From: Novispirillum itersonii
GTDB taxonomy: Bacteria; Pseudomonadota; Alphaproteobacteria; Rhodospirillales; Rhodospirillaceae
DNA: 64,000 nt
Direction of reading: 5' to 3'
Assembly (NCBI RefSeq): GCF_014205675.1
Contig: NZ_JACIIX010000017.1
Span: 30,867-94,866 of the forward strand
The position numbers and the translations under genes are program-made. Positions within the stretch are counted from its first letter, which is position 1; each line of letters begins with the position of its first letter. The notes below the pieces were generated by a model, which was given only the letters and a program-made list of their open reading frames with translations, did not search any database and was not told the DNA's origin. This document shows positions 1 through 7,800 of the stretch, piece by piece.

Positions 1-1363
1 GCTGGTTGGTCCACGGTGCCCCCTTCGGGCTGCCGGAGCGGAACCACACGGTGGTCGACACCGCCGGATCGCCCCGGTACTGGTGCCAGCCGGTGGCCAG
101 ATCGAAGTTCCAGTCCTTGTAGATGGTGGCCAGCGCCCCGGCGACATCCAGCTGCACGATCTCCACCTTGATCCCCACTTCCGCCAGCGACTGCTGAATG
201 AAGGTGGCGAACTGCGGAACGTCCTCGCCGTTCTGCACCGGCACCAGCTTCAGGCTGAAGCGGGTGCCGTCGCCGCCGCGCCTGTACCCGGCTTCGTCCA
301 GCAGGGCCTCGGCCTTCTTGGTGTCGAAGGCATAGGGGAAGGCCCCTTCGGGGTAGAACGCCTTCGACAGCGACGGAATCGGGCCGGTGGCGCGCTTGCC
401 GTTGCCGTACAGGAAGTTCTCGATGAAGAAATCCACGTCAATGGCATGGGCGATGGCCCGGCGGACCCGCACATCGGCCAGCTCTTTACGGCGGTGGTTG
501 AATTCGATGGTGTTGTTGAAGGTGTTGCCTTCGTTGCCACGGCTGGAGACCTCGAAGCGCGGATCCTTCTTCAGGCGGTCGATATCCGCCAGCGCGATCT
601 GGCTGTAGGCCGACAGCTGCACCTGCCCGGTTTCCAGCGCCGCGGCGGCGGCCGACTTGTCGGTGATGAAGCGCCACACCACCCGGTCCAGATACGGCAG
701 GCCCTTGCGCCAGTAGCCGTCATAACGCTCGGCGACGATGTACTGACCGCGCTGATATTCGACAAACCTGAACGGCCCGGTGCCGACCGGGGCGGTGTTG
801 GCCGGGTTTTCCAGCGGGTTGGTGCCTTCATACAGGTGACGCGGCACCACATAGCCGAGATCGACCAGCGCCCGCAGCAGCAGGTCCAGCGGCATCGGGC
901 GGGAATAGCGGAACACGGCGGTATGGGCGTCCGGGGTGTCCACCGCTTCCAGATTGGCCTGAAGTTGGGTGCCGTAGTTCAGGTGCTTCTTCCACAGCTC
1001 CAGCGCATTGTACTGCACGTCGGCGGAGGTGAACGGCTTGCCATCGTGCCAGGTCACCCCTTCGCGCAGCTTGAAGGTGACGGTCTTGCCGTCGGGCGAA
1101 GCGGTCCAGCCGGTGGCCAGCACCGGCACCGGCTTGCCGTCCGGGCCGAGATCCAGCAGGCCTTCCACGATCTTGCCGGTGATGATGTACACCCCGGTGG
1201 AGGCCCGCAGCGACGGATTGAGGATCCGCTGTTCCGAGGCCAGATGCACGGTCAGCACCCCGCCCTTCTTCAGCTCTTCGGCGGCAAACACAAACTTCGG
1301 CAGCACGGAAACGGCGGCAGCGGCGGAAACGGACGCCAGCAGCGCCCGGCGGGACAGGTTCAT
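1..1363 (-). CDS. Peptide-type ABC transporter substrate-binding protein, truncated at window edge
   Basis: Periplasmic solute-binding component of an oligopeptide/dipeptide-type ABC importer (SBP_bac_5, DppA/OppA-like). The ATG is at 1361-1363 and the frame stays open to base 1, so 454 residues are visible and the C-terminus lies outside the window. The N-terminus begins MNLSRRALLAS followed by an Ala/Val-rich stretch ending near VFA, which reads as an export signal; the paired arginines suggest Tat, though Sec is possible. Family hallmarks include a LREGVTWHDGKPF block around residue 115 and a PVGTGPFRFVEY block near residue 200. It lies 40 nt downstream of the M20 hydrolase gene and is probably the last visible gene of that operon. 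Permease and ATPase genes are not visible. The ligand cannot be read from sequence; the neighbours suggest a small peptide or N-acyl/carbamoyl amino acid. Confidence 0.88.
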   Translation of the reverse strand, partial: MNLSRRALLASVSAAAAVSVLPKFVFAAEELKKGGVLTVHLASEQRILNPSLRASTGVYIITGKIVEGLLDLGPDGKPVPVLATGWTASPDGKTVTFKLREGVTWHDGKPFTSADVQYNALELWKKHLNYGTQLQANLEAVDTPDAHTAVFRYSRPMPLDLLLRALVDLGYVVPRHLYEGTNPLENPANTAPVGTGPFRFVEYQRGQYIVAERYDGYWRKGLPYLDRVVWRFITDKSAAAAALETGQVQLSAYSQIALADIDRLKKDPRFEVSSRGNEGNTFNNTIEFNHRRKELADVRVRRAIAHAIDVDFFIENFLYGNGKRATGPIPSLSKAFYPEGAFPYAFDTKKAEALLDEAGYRRGGDGTRFSLKLVPVQNGEDVPQFATFIQQSLAEVGIKVEIVQLDVAGALATIYKDWNFDLATGWHQYRGDPAVSTTVWFRSGSPKGAPWTNQ

Positions 1364-1403
1364 CGGTCAGATCCTTGTGCGAAAAGACAGTCGTTGGTGC
1401 AGA

Positions 1404-2576
1404 TCAGGACGCCGGAGCCAGCACGGTGCGCACCAGTTGCACCCAATACGCGGCCCCAATGGACAGAATCTCATCGTTGAAGTCATAGCCGGGGTTATGC
1501 AGCATGCAGCCGGACTGCCCCGGCCCGGCCCCCAGCCAGATGTAGGCGCCGGGACGCTGCTGAAGCATAAAGGCGAAATCTTCCGCCCCCATCGACGGCT
1601 GCGGATCCAGATCAACCCGGTCCGCCCCGGCCACCTGCGCCGCCACGTCGGCGGCAAGGCGGGCATTGGCGGCGGCGTTGATGGTCGGCGGATAACGGCG
1701 TTCATAACGGACGCTGACGGTCACCCCCTGCGCGGCGGCAATACCCTGCGCCAGTTCGCTGATCCGGCGCTCCACCAGATCCTGCACCTCCGGCGAGAAG
1801 GTGCGGACCGTGCCCCGGACCACCGCCTGCTGCGGCAGAACGTTCCAGGTGTCACCGCCGTGGATCTGGGTGACGCTGACCACCGCCGACTCCAGCGGGC
1901 TGACACTGCGTGCCACCACCGACTGCAACGCCACCACCAGCTGCGCCGACGCCAGCAGCGCATCCCGGCCCAGATGCGGCATGGCGGCATGCGCCCCCTG
2001 CCCGTCCAGCGTGATTTCAAAAATATCGTAAGACGCCATGATCGGGCCGGGGCGGATGGCAAAGCGCCCGGCCTCCAGCCCCGGCCAGTTGTGCAGGCCA
2101 TAAACGCTTTCGATCGGGAAGCGGTCGAACAGGCCGTCTTCGACCATCGCCCGGCCGCCGCCTTCGTTTTCCTCGGCGGGCTGGAAGATCACCGCCACGG
2201 TCCCGGCGAACTCACGGTTGGCGGCCAGATGCACCGCCGCCCCCAGCAGCATGGCGGTGTGGCCGTCATGACCACAGGCATGCATCTTGCCCGGCACGGT
2301 GGAGCGGTGGCTGAAGGTGTTGCCTTCATGCACGTCCAGCGCATCCATATCAGCGCGCAGGCCCAGCCACGGACCGTCCGCCGTGCCACGGATGACCCCG
2401 ACAACACCGGTGCGGCCGATGCCTTCATGCACGTCGATGCCATGGTCCCGCAGGACGGAGGCGACCAGCGCGGCGGTCTTCACTTCCTCGAAAGCGGTTT
2501 CCGGGTGGGCGTGCAGATGATGCCGCCATTCCCGCATCCGGGCGGTCAGGGCGTCGTCGGCGAGAATATGGCTCAT
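1404..2576 (-). CDS. M20 family metallo-amidohydrolase
   Basis: Zinc-dependent amidohydrolase of the M20D type (hippurate / N-acyl-amino-acid hydrolase, ILR1-like), 390 residues, the normal family length. Visible motifs are LRADMDAL at 73-80, the Cys-containing HACGHDGH at 99-106, the catalytic pair in PAEENEGG around 133-140, a LHNWP histidine near 162 and MGAEDF near the C-terminus. These are the metal ligands and general base of the family. The ATG overlaps the stop of the upstream ATC hydrolase gene in an ATGA junction (2573-2576), so the two are probably translationally coupled. Known ATC-degrading bacteria pair a ring-opening ATC hydrolase with an amidohydrolase that splits carbamoyl-cysteine. 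That role fits the position but is an inference; a general N-acyl amino acid deacylase is the alternative. Confidence 0.88.
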   Translation of the reverse strand: MSHILADDALTARMREWRHHLHAHPETAFEEVKTAALVASVLRDHGIDVHEGIGRTGVVGVIRGTADGPWLGLRADMDALDVHEGNTFSHRSTVPGKMHACGHDGHTAMLLGAAVHLAANREFAGTVAVIFQPAEENEGGGRAMVEDGLFDRFPIESVYGLHNWPGLEAGRFAIRPGPIMASYDIFEITLDGQGAHAAMPHLGRDALLASAQLVVALQSVVARSVSPLESAVVSVTQIHGGDTWNVLPQQAVVRGTVRTFSPEVQDLVERRISELAQGIAAAQGVTVSVRYERRYPPTINAAANARLAADVAAQVAGADRVDLDPQPSMGAEDFAFMLQQRPGAYIWLGAGPGQSGCMLHNPGYDFNDEILSIGAAYWVQLVRTVLAPAS

Positions 2577-3046
2577 GATGCGGCGTCCGTCTTCGGCAGG
2601 GTGTAGCGGAAATCACAGTGGCTGGCCCCGCCCATGATGGTCTGAGTGCGGGTCAGTTTCATGCGGGGGTCATAGCCGGTACAGAACTCGCCATCGCGGT
2701 TACACGACAGCAGGTCGCCGATCTCTCCGACGCCCAGCTCACGGTAGCTTTCGGCATAGCGGCAGCGGGTGACGTTGAAGTTCAGCACCCCCGGTTCGAC
2801 ATCCAGCCAGTCGATGACCAGCGCATCGTCCTTCTGCCACAGCGACAGCAGATCGGCGAAGGCCAGCAGGTCAGTCGGTCCCCCGGCCCTGTCGGCAAAG
2901 TCGGCCCCGGCGGCACGGGCGGCATCAATCACCGCCGTGCCGAGCAGGCGGCGGGCGGTCTCGGTGCCCAGCTCGGCCTCCAGAACGTCATAGATTTTCT
3001 TGGCGAAGGCCGCCTCGATGCGGCGCTGTTCGAGAATGGTGGTCAT
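2573..3046 (-). CDS. L-2-amino-thiazoline-4-carboxylic acid hydrolase family protein
   Basis: A 157-residue protein matching the ATC hydrolase family, which opens the 2-aminothiazoline ring of ATC to give a carbamoyl-cysteine. Recognisable family features are the central VTRCRYAESYRELG segment (about residues 92-105), LSCNRDGEFCTGYDP and a C-terminal GGASHCDFRYTL with conserved Cys, Asp and Tyr. The gene starts 3 nt after the stop of the FAD oxidoreductase gene and its stop overlaps the M20 start, so it is inside an operon. Many members of this family are annotated from sequence only and substrate range is poorly known. Its presence about 10 kb from a synthetase set that should make thiazolines is suggestive, but the gene is in a separate transcription unit and may serve cysteine or thiazoline catabolism. 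Confidence 0.8.
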   Translation of the reverse strand: MTTILEQRRIEAAFAKKIYDVLEAELGTETARRLLGTAVIDAARAAGADFADRAGGPTDLLAFADLLSLWQKDDALVIDWLDVEPGVLNFNVTRCRYAESYRELGVGEIGDLLSCNRDGEFCTGYDPRMKLTRTQTIMGGASHCDFRYTLPKTDAAS

Positions 3047-3048
3047 GA

Positions 3049-4350
3049 TCAGAGAGAAACCTCACGGCGGTCACGCAGGCGGTAGCGCAGCAGTTCCAGA
3101 CTGGCAAAGCGGCGGATCAGCCCCTGAAACGGCACCGGACGGACCGGTGTCAGCGGAATATCGAGATCCTCCAGCCCATGGCCCAGTGCCGCCCGGGCCA
3201 GAACCGGCCCGCAGGCGGTGGCCAGCGCCACCCCCCGGCCATTGTAGCCGGTGATGGTGACCACCCCGGGGGCCAGCTCATGCAGGTGCGGCAGGAAGTC
3301 GGGGGTAAAGGCAATCGTGCCGTCCCAACGGTGGCTGAAGCGGATCTCCCGCCCGGCGAAGGCCGGGAAAACCTCCCGCAGGCGCTGTTCCACCCGCCGG
3401 TCAAGGCGCGGCTGCCAGTTGGCCTGCGACACCAGCGCCCCGCCGCTGACGATCCGGCCATCGACGGTGGGACGGAAGAAATACAGGTCGGCGTGGGTGT
3501 CAGACAGGGCATGGCCCTTACCCAGCACCTGCGCCAGCAGGTCCGGCGGCAGCGGGTCGGTGGCAATCTGATAGAACGTCACCGGCACCATCGACCGCCG
3601 CAGATCCGGGAACAGGGCGTCGGCATAGGAATCCGTCGCCACCAGCACCTTGCCTGCCGTCACGCTGCCCCGGGGGGTGGACAGCCGCCAGCCGCCCCCT
3701 TCCGCCGTCACCGTCAGCACCGGCGACCGGGTGTAGACCTGTGCCCCGGCGGTCAGGGCCGCCCCGGCCAGACCCCGGGCCAGACCCAGCGGATTGACAT
3801 GGCCACCGTCATGGGCCAGCCAGGCGGCGGAATAGCCGGTGGCCCCGGTCAGGTCCTGCACCTGCGCCCCATCCAGCAGGGCGACATCGGACCCCAGTTC
3901 CTTCCACTGTTCATAGCGGCGGCGCGACAGGGCCGCCCGGCCCGGGGAGTGGGCGGGCTGAAGCCAGCCGTCCTGCCGGGCCTGCGCATCAATGCCATGG
4001 CGGCGGATCAGATCGAAGGTCAAGGCGGCCGACCCGGCCACCAGCCGGGCCAGACGGTTGCCCCGGTCCACCCCGAAGCGGCGGCGCAGATCCGCCGGAT
4101 CCGAGCGGGTCAGCGACGGAATCACCTGACCGTTGTTGCGCCCGGCCCCGCCGTGCCCGACCTCCTGCGCTTCCAGCACTGCCACGCTGCGCCCGGCCTC
4201 GGCGACATGCAGGGCGGCCGACAGCCCGGCAAACCCGGCCCCGATCACCGCCACATCAACAGTGATGTGGCCGTCAAGCGGGGTGGTCGGCGGAGCGGCG
4301 GCGGCAGTGGCCGCCCACAGGGACGGAACAGGAGGGGAAGACTGGGTCAT
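3049..4350 (-). CDS. FAD-dependent amino acid/amine oxidoreductase (DAO family, DadA/PuuB-like)
   Basis: Flavoprotein of the D-amino-acid dehydrogenase / gamma-glutamylputrescine oxidoreductase fold, 433 residues. The N-terminal dinucleotide-binding motif is GAGFAGLSAALHVAEAG (about 37-53), followed by GHGGAGRNNGQVIPSL, which resembles the GRNGGQ flavin-contact loop of PuuB-type enzymes. The C-terminal GYNGRGVALATACGP is the usual second FAD contact. I chose the ATG at 4350 because a GGAG ribosome-binding site lies just upstream; an in-frame extension of ten residues to 4380 is possible. It is the first gene of the leftward operon with the ATC hydrolase, M20 amidohydrolase and peptide-binding protein. 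Two AT-rich inverted repeats lie in its upstream region and are candidate operators. The substrate is unknown. Confidence 0.85.
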   Translation of the reverse strand: MTQSSPPVPSLWAATAAAAPPTTPLDGHITVDVAVIGAGFAGLSAALHVAEAGRSVAVLEAQEVGHGGAGRNNGQVIPSLTRSDPADLRRRFGVDRGNRLARLVAGSAALTFDLIRRHGIDAQARQDGWLQPAHSPGRAALSRRRYEQWKELGSDVALLDGAQVQDLTGATGYSAAWLAHDGGHVNPLGLARGLAGAALTAGAQVYTRSPVLTVTAEGGGWRLSTPRGSVTAGKVLVATDSYADALFPDLRRSMVPVTFYQIATDPLPPDLLAQVLGKGHALSDTHADLYFFRPTVDGRIVSGGALVSQANWQPRLDRRVEQRLREVFPAFAGREIRFSHRWDGTIAFTPDFLPHLHELAPGVVTITGYNGRGVALATACGPVLARAALGHGLEDLDIPLTPVRPVPFQGLIRRFASLELLRYRLRDRREVSL

Positions 4351-4384
4351 GGGCGCTCTCCGGCAGGAAATCACCTGCACACAT

Positions 4385-4408
4385 ATAATCTATAAACTAA
4401 TAGATTAT
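4385..4408. promoter_or_regulatory. Inverted repeat upstream of the FAD oxidoreductase operon, operator candidate
   Basis: ATAATCTAT at 4385-4393 and ATAGATTAT at 4400-4408 form a perfect 9-bp inverted repeat with a 6-nt centre, 35 bp upstream of the ATG at 4350. The AT-rich dyad in otherwise GC-rich DNA fits a repressor or activator site. No regulator gene sits next to it, so the binding protein cannot be named. Confidence 0.5.
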
Positions 4409-4479
4409 TAGGTCCATCTATCCCTGTTCCGCAAGGCTTTTGTGTTTAATTTTTCAATATGCCTGCATTTTTCAGGATA

Positions 4480-4500
4480 TTTGTGTGAATTGCATACAAA
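4480..4500. promoter_or_regulatory. GntR-like inverted repeat upstream of the FAD oxidoreductase operon
   Basis: TTTGTGTG at 4480-4487 and CATACAAA at 4493-4500 form a 7-of-8 inverted repeat around a short centre. Half-sites of the TTGTATG/CATACAA type are typical of GntR-family operators. It is about 130 bp upstream of the operon start, inside the AT-rich segment 4381-4530. This is an inference from base pattern only. Confidence 0.4.
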
Positions 4501-4597
4501 ATAACGGTCCTGTCCGACAAAAAATATCCGCCTCCCGTGCGGACACCGGATCAGCACAGCCAAAGGATGTTTCTATTCAACGGGTTAAAAATGCAGA

Positions 4598-4630
4598 AGC
4601 CCCCGGCGACAGACTGAGTCGCCGGGGGCT
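4598..4630 (-). terminator. Rho-independent terminator of the lipoprotein gene
   Basis: A perfect 13-bp GC-rich stem (4598-4610 with 4618-4630) closes a 7-nt loop. Reading leftward, the stem is followed by TTCTGCATTTTTAA, giving a U-rich tail. It begins about 50 nt after the stop of the leftward lipoprotein gene and separates it from the operator region of the next operon. Confidence 0.75.
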
Positions 4631-4680
4631 GGAATCAGGAATCAGGTCATCAACCCCTTGATCGCAGGGGAACGGGCTGT

Positions 4681-5358
4681 TCAGCGAACCACCCCAGTCT
4701 CCCCGATTTTCAGGGTGAAGGTGGTGACCTCCCCCCGCCGCTCGCTCTGTTCGCGGTCAAGGTCACGCGGCGCCGGTGCAGGCTCCGCCACCGGAACCCC
4801 GGTCATATCCAGACCGAACAGCAGGGCCGGAAACCGCAGGGCACTGAACTGCGGCGACGGATACAGCCAGCCGGTGACACCATAACGGCCATCCCGGCAG
4901 TAGGCCCCGACCCAATAGTAACCGCCCGAGGGCAGTTCCAGCCCGACCGCCGGGGGACCGAACTGCCCGGCCTCGGTCAGGGCGGCAAGCAGATCCTCAT
5001 ACTGCTTCTGCCCGAGCGGGGTGGTGACCTTTTCCGCCCGCCACGGGGCCAGCGGATCATCAAGCGTCACCGTCAGCAGGCCTTCATTGTGCTTCGAGAC
5101 CGTCGCCGTCAGGGTGCGGCTGGCGGCGTCAAAATCATAAACCCGGATCTGACGCGCATACTGGCCATTGTAGGTCAGGCGGAAGCGGTCAGGGGCCCCC
5201 GGCTGGCAGGCCTGCCGGATGTCATCCCCGGCGACGGCGGAAAACCACTGGGCCTTGCGCACCAGCGGATTGCCGAGATCATCCCCGGTGTAGGCACAGG
5301 CCGCAGGCAGCAGCGCCGCAGCCAGAACCAGAGAACGGAGGAGAAGAGAACGGACCAT
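4681..5358 (-). CDS. Hypothetical lipoprotein
   Basis: A 225-residue protein with a lipoprotein signal: MVRSLLLR, a hydrophobic stretch, then LLPAACAYTG, where Cys about 20 would be lipidated. I chose the ATG at 5358 because it gives this clean signal; a longer frame to 5475 would bury it. The mature part contains four further cysteines and no motif I recognise; it is not similar to any of the siderophore components. It stands alone between the oxidoreductase operon and the leftward MFS gene, whose stop is about 120 bp upstream of this ATG, and it has its own terminator at 4598-4630. Function unknown; an envelope role is the only supportable statement. Confidence 0.7.
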   Translation of the reverse strand: MVRSLLLRSLVLAAALLPAACAYTGDDLGNPLVRKAQWFSAVAGDDIRQACQPGAPDRFRLTYNGQYARQIRVYDFDAASRTLTATVSKHNEGLLTVTLDDPLAPWRAEKVTTPLGQKQYEDLLAALTEAGQFGPPAVGLELPSGGYYWVGAYCRDGRYGVTGWLYPSPQFSALRFPALLFGLDMTGVPVAEPAPAPRDLDREQSERRGEVTTFTLKIGETGVVR

Positions 5359-5477
5359 GATGGCTGTTACCCAAAAGCGGAGACCATCCCCCATGATTCC
5401 CCGTGTTGCGCCGCAGGTCCAGATCTGTTGCGGCCTGTCCCCAATCCTGACCGGAGAAAGCGCACAATCCGCCACCG

Positions 5478-6710
5478 TCAGTCCGCTGCCCGCCGCACCG
5501 CCAGAACAGTCAGCAGGATCAGGACCAGCGCCAGCGGCAGGAATGACAGCATCAGGACCGACGCCCAGCCATAGGTTGACAGAATCCCGCCGGAGGAGAA
5601 CGACCCGACCACCATCACCCCGAAAACGATGAAATCATTCACCGACTGGACCCGGGTTTTTTCGTCCGGCGTGTGGGTGTCCAGCACCATCGCCGAGGCC
5701 CCGAGGAACCCGAAATTCCAGCCCAGCCCCAGCATGATCAGCATGCCCCAGAAGTGCAGGTCCGTCTCTCCGCCCAGCCCGATCACCGAGGCCACACCGA
5801 TCAGCAGCAGCCCGATCACCGACAGCCGCACCGCGCCGAAGCGCACGATCAGCCGCCCGGTGATGAAACTGGGAGCATACATGGCAATCACGTGCCATTG
5901 CAGGCCCAGATTGGCCGCCGTCTGCGGCAGGCCACACAGATGCATCGCCAGCGGGGCCGCCGTCATCAGAAAGTTCATCAGCATGTAGGAAACGGCCCCA
6001 CAGGCCGCCGCGACGATAAAACGCGGCTGCGCCACGATCACCGCCAGAGGCCGCCCCCCGGCCTGCTCCGCCGCCGTCGGGGCCGGAACCCGCACCCCGG
6101 ACAGGATCACCCCGGCCACCGCCGCCACCGCCGCCTGCATCAGGAAGGTCACGGCAAAGCGGTAGACCGGCCACAGGTCCATGGTCGAGGAAACCAGCTG
6201 TGGCCCAACCACCCCGGCGGCAATGCCCCCGGCCATCACCAGCGACAGCGCCCGGGGCCGGGCCTTTGGTGCCACCCCGTCGGCGGCGGCAAAGCGGAAC
6301 GACAGCACCACCGCCGCGTAAAAACCGCCGAAGAACGTCGCCAGACAGAACAGCCAGAACCAGCCGAGGATCACCGCCGCCGCCGCCAGCAGGCCGGTCA
6401 GGATCCCGGCCCCGGATCCGGTCTGAAACGCCGCCCGCCGCCCGTAACGCCGGGCAATTTTCCCCACCGGCAGAATGCTGGTGGCCATCCCGACCACAAA
6501 CAGCGAGATCGGCAGGGTCGCCAGCACCGGGCTGGGGGCCAGCGTCGATCCGATGATGGCGCCGGTGGCGTAGACCACCACCGAATTGGCCCCGGCCAGA
6601 GCCTGCGCCACCGCCAGCCGCCAGATATTGCCGCGCTGCACGGCGGGGGGCAGGAGATCCGGGGCAGCAGCAGGAACAGGGCTCATCATGGTCAATCCGT
6701 CAGGGGCCAT
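5478..6710 (-). CDS. MFS transporter
   Basis: Major facilitator superfamily permease of about 410 residues with roughly twelve hydrophobic segments. The ARRYGRRAAFQTGSG loop corresponds to the conserved motif A between helices 2 and 3, and a second cytoplasmic loop, DTHTPDEKTRVQSVNDF, sits in the C-terminal half. The start is set at 6710, where GGGGAAG lies about 8 nt upstream; an upstream extension to 6812 would run into the methyltransferase gene and is unlikely. It is the last gene of the leftward unit headed by the AraC regulator at 12311. Substrate unknown; export or import of a siderophore-related compound is suggested by the neighbours only. Confidence 0.82.
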   Translation of the reverse strand: MAPDGLTMMSPVPAAAPDLLPPAVQRGNIWRLAVAQALAGANSVVVYATGAIIGSTLAPSPVLATLPISLFVVGMATSILPVGKIARRYGRRAAFQTGSGAGILTGLLAAAAVILGWFWLFCLATFFGGFYAAVVLSFRFAAADGVAPKARPRALSLVMAGGIAAGVVGPQLVSSTMDLWPVYRFAVTFLMQAAVAAVAGVILSGVRVPAPTAAEQAGGRPLAVIVAQPRFIVAAACGAVSYMLMNFLMTAAPLAMHLCGLPQTAANLGLQWHVIAMYAPSFITGRLIVRFGAVRLSVIGLLLIGVASVIGLGGETDLHFWGMLIMLGLGWNFGFLGASAMVLDTHTPDEKTRVQSVNDFIVFGVMVVGSFSSGGILSTYGWASVLMLSFLPLALVLILLTVLAVRRAAD

Positions 6711-6789
6711 CAGGGGGTCTTCCCCGGTGGTAGCATACTCCACGCCGCCCTGCCTATTCCGGATCCCCTGCCCTGCCACAACCCAGAGC

Positions 6790-7800
6790 TTACGGCGGGG
6801 GCACCCGGGCAATATCCGCCTGCATCGGACCGAACGGGGTCTCCACCGGCACGCTGTCGACCTGCGGGAACCCCGCCTGCCGCAGGGCCGCCGCGATCTG
6901 CCCGTGATGGAACGACGGATCCCGCCCGCGCAGGGACGGAACCAGCCGCCCGATCACATGGGTTTCCGGCCCGGTCCGGTCTTCGCTCAAGCCTTCGTGG
7001 AAGCTGACGAACACCCCGCCCGAGGCCAGTGCCTGACGGGCTGCGGTCAGGACCGCCCCCAGATCGCGGGCGAAGTACAGGGTCATCGCCGCCCAGATCA
7101 CGTCATAGGGTCCGCCGAACGGAACCGCATTGAAATCCCCGGCAATCACCTGCACCCCAGCTCCGGCCCCACCCCCGTGCGGGGACCGGGCCAGCGCGGA
7201 GCGGATCCGGTCGGCCATCGGCGGCAGGTCCAGCACCGTCACCGCCCGGCCTGCCGGGGCTTCCGCCGCCAGCGCCAGCGCCAGCCGCTCCGACCCCGCC
7301 CCCAGATCAAGGATCCGCCGGGCCGAGGCCCATTCCGGCAGGCCGCGCAGCACCGACAGGGCTGTTTCCGTCCCCATCGCCCGGTGAAAGGCCCGCAGGC
7401 TGTCCGCTGACCGGTCCCAGAAGGCGGGCGAGGCCATATCCGGCCCGCCGCCGGGGTCACCCTGCCGCACCAGATCCGTCACATCCCCGTGCCGGACCCG
7501 GACGATCGTCAGCAGCAGATCCCGCATCGACCGCGCCCCGTCCCGGCACAGATAGGGGGCCAGATCCTCCGGCAGGCTGTAGCGGCCCCCATCGGCGCGG
7601 CAGATCCCCAGCGCCGTCATCGCGTTCAGCAGCAGCCCGGTGCGGCGGGGGTCAAGCGACAGCGCCGCCGCCGTTTCCGCCACGGTACGCCCTCCCCCGT
7701 CGGCGAGGTCGTCAACAATCCCGAGTTCCAGAGCCGCCCGCAGGATTTCCCAGCGGATCGGGGCCTGTATCAGGTCAAACAGGGCAGACGGAGTCATCAT
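6790..7800 (-). CDS. Class I SAM-dependent methyltransferase with N-terminal dimerisation domain
   Basis: A 336-residue methyltransferase in the style of plant/bacterial O-methyltransferases. Residues 1-100 form a winged-helix dimerisation domain (ALELGIVDDLADGG, LSLDPRRTGLLLNAMTALG) and the C-terminal half is a Rossmann SAM-binding domain with ILDLGAGSERLALALA and an acidic VTVLDLPP strand end. The ATG at 7800 shares its A with the TGA stop of the receptor gene (TGATG), so the two are translationally coupled. A small-molecule methyltransferase between a FyuA-like receptor and an MFS transporter could modify a siderophore or its breakdown product. The substrate cannot be read, and it may be unrelated to the main synthetase cluster. 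Confidence 0.82.
   Translation of the reverse strand: MMTPSALFDLIQAPIRWEILRAALELGIVDDLADGGGRTVAETAAALSLDPRRTGLLLNAMTALGICRADGGRYSLPEDLAPYLCRDGARSMRDLLLTIVRVRHGDVTDLVRQGDPGGGPDMASPAFWDRSADSLRAFHRAMGTETALSVLRGLPEWASARRILDLGAGSERLALALAAEAPAGRAVTVLDLPPMADRIRSALARSPHGGGAGAGVQVIAGDFNAVPFGGPYDVIWAAMTLYFARDLGAVLTAARQALASGGVFVSFHEGLSEDRTGPETHVIGRLVPSLRGRDPSFHHGQIAAALRQAGFPQVDSVPVETPFGPMQADIARVPPP

Noticed and set aside
1008..2606. Long plus-strand reading frame over the solute-binding protein and M20 genes
   Set aside because: It is Arg/Pro/Gly-rich, shows no family motif and lies antisense to two genes with clear motifs; it is a high-GC shadow.
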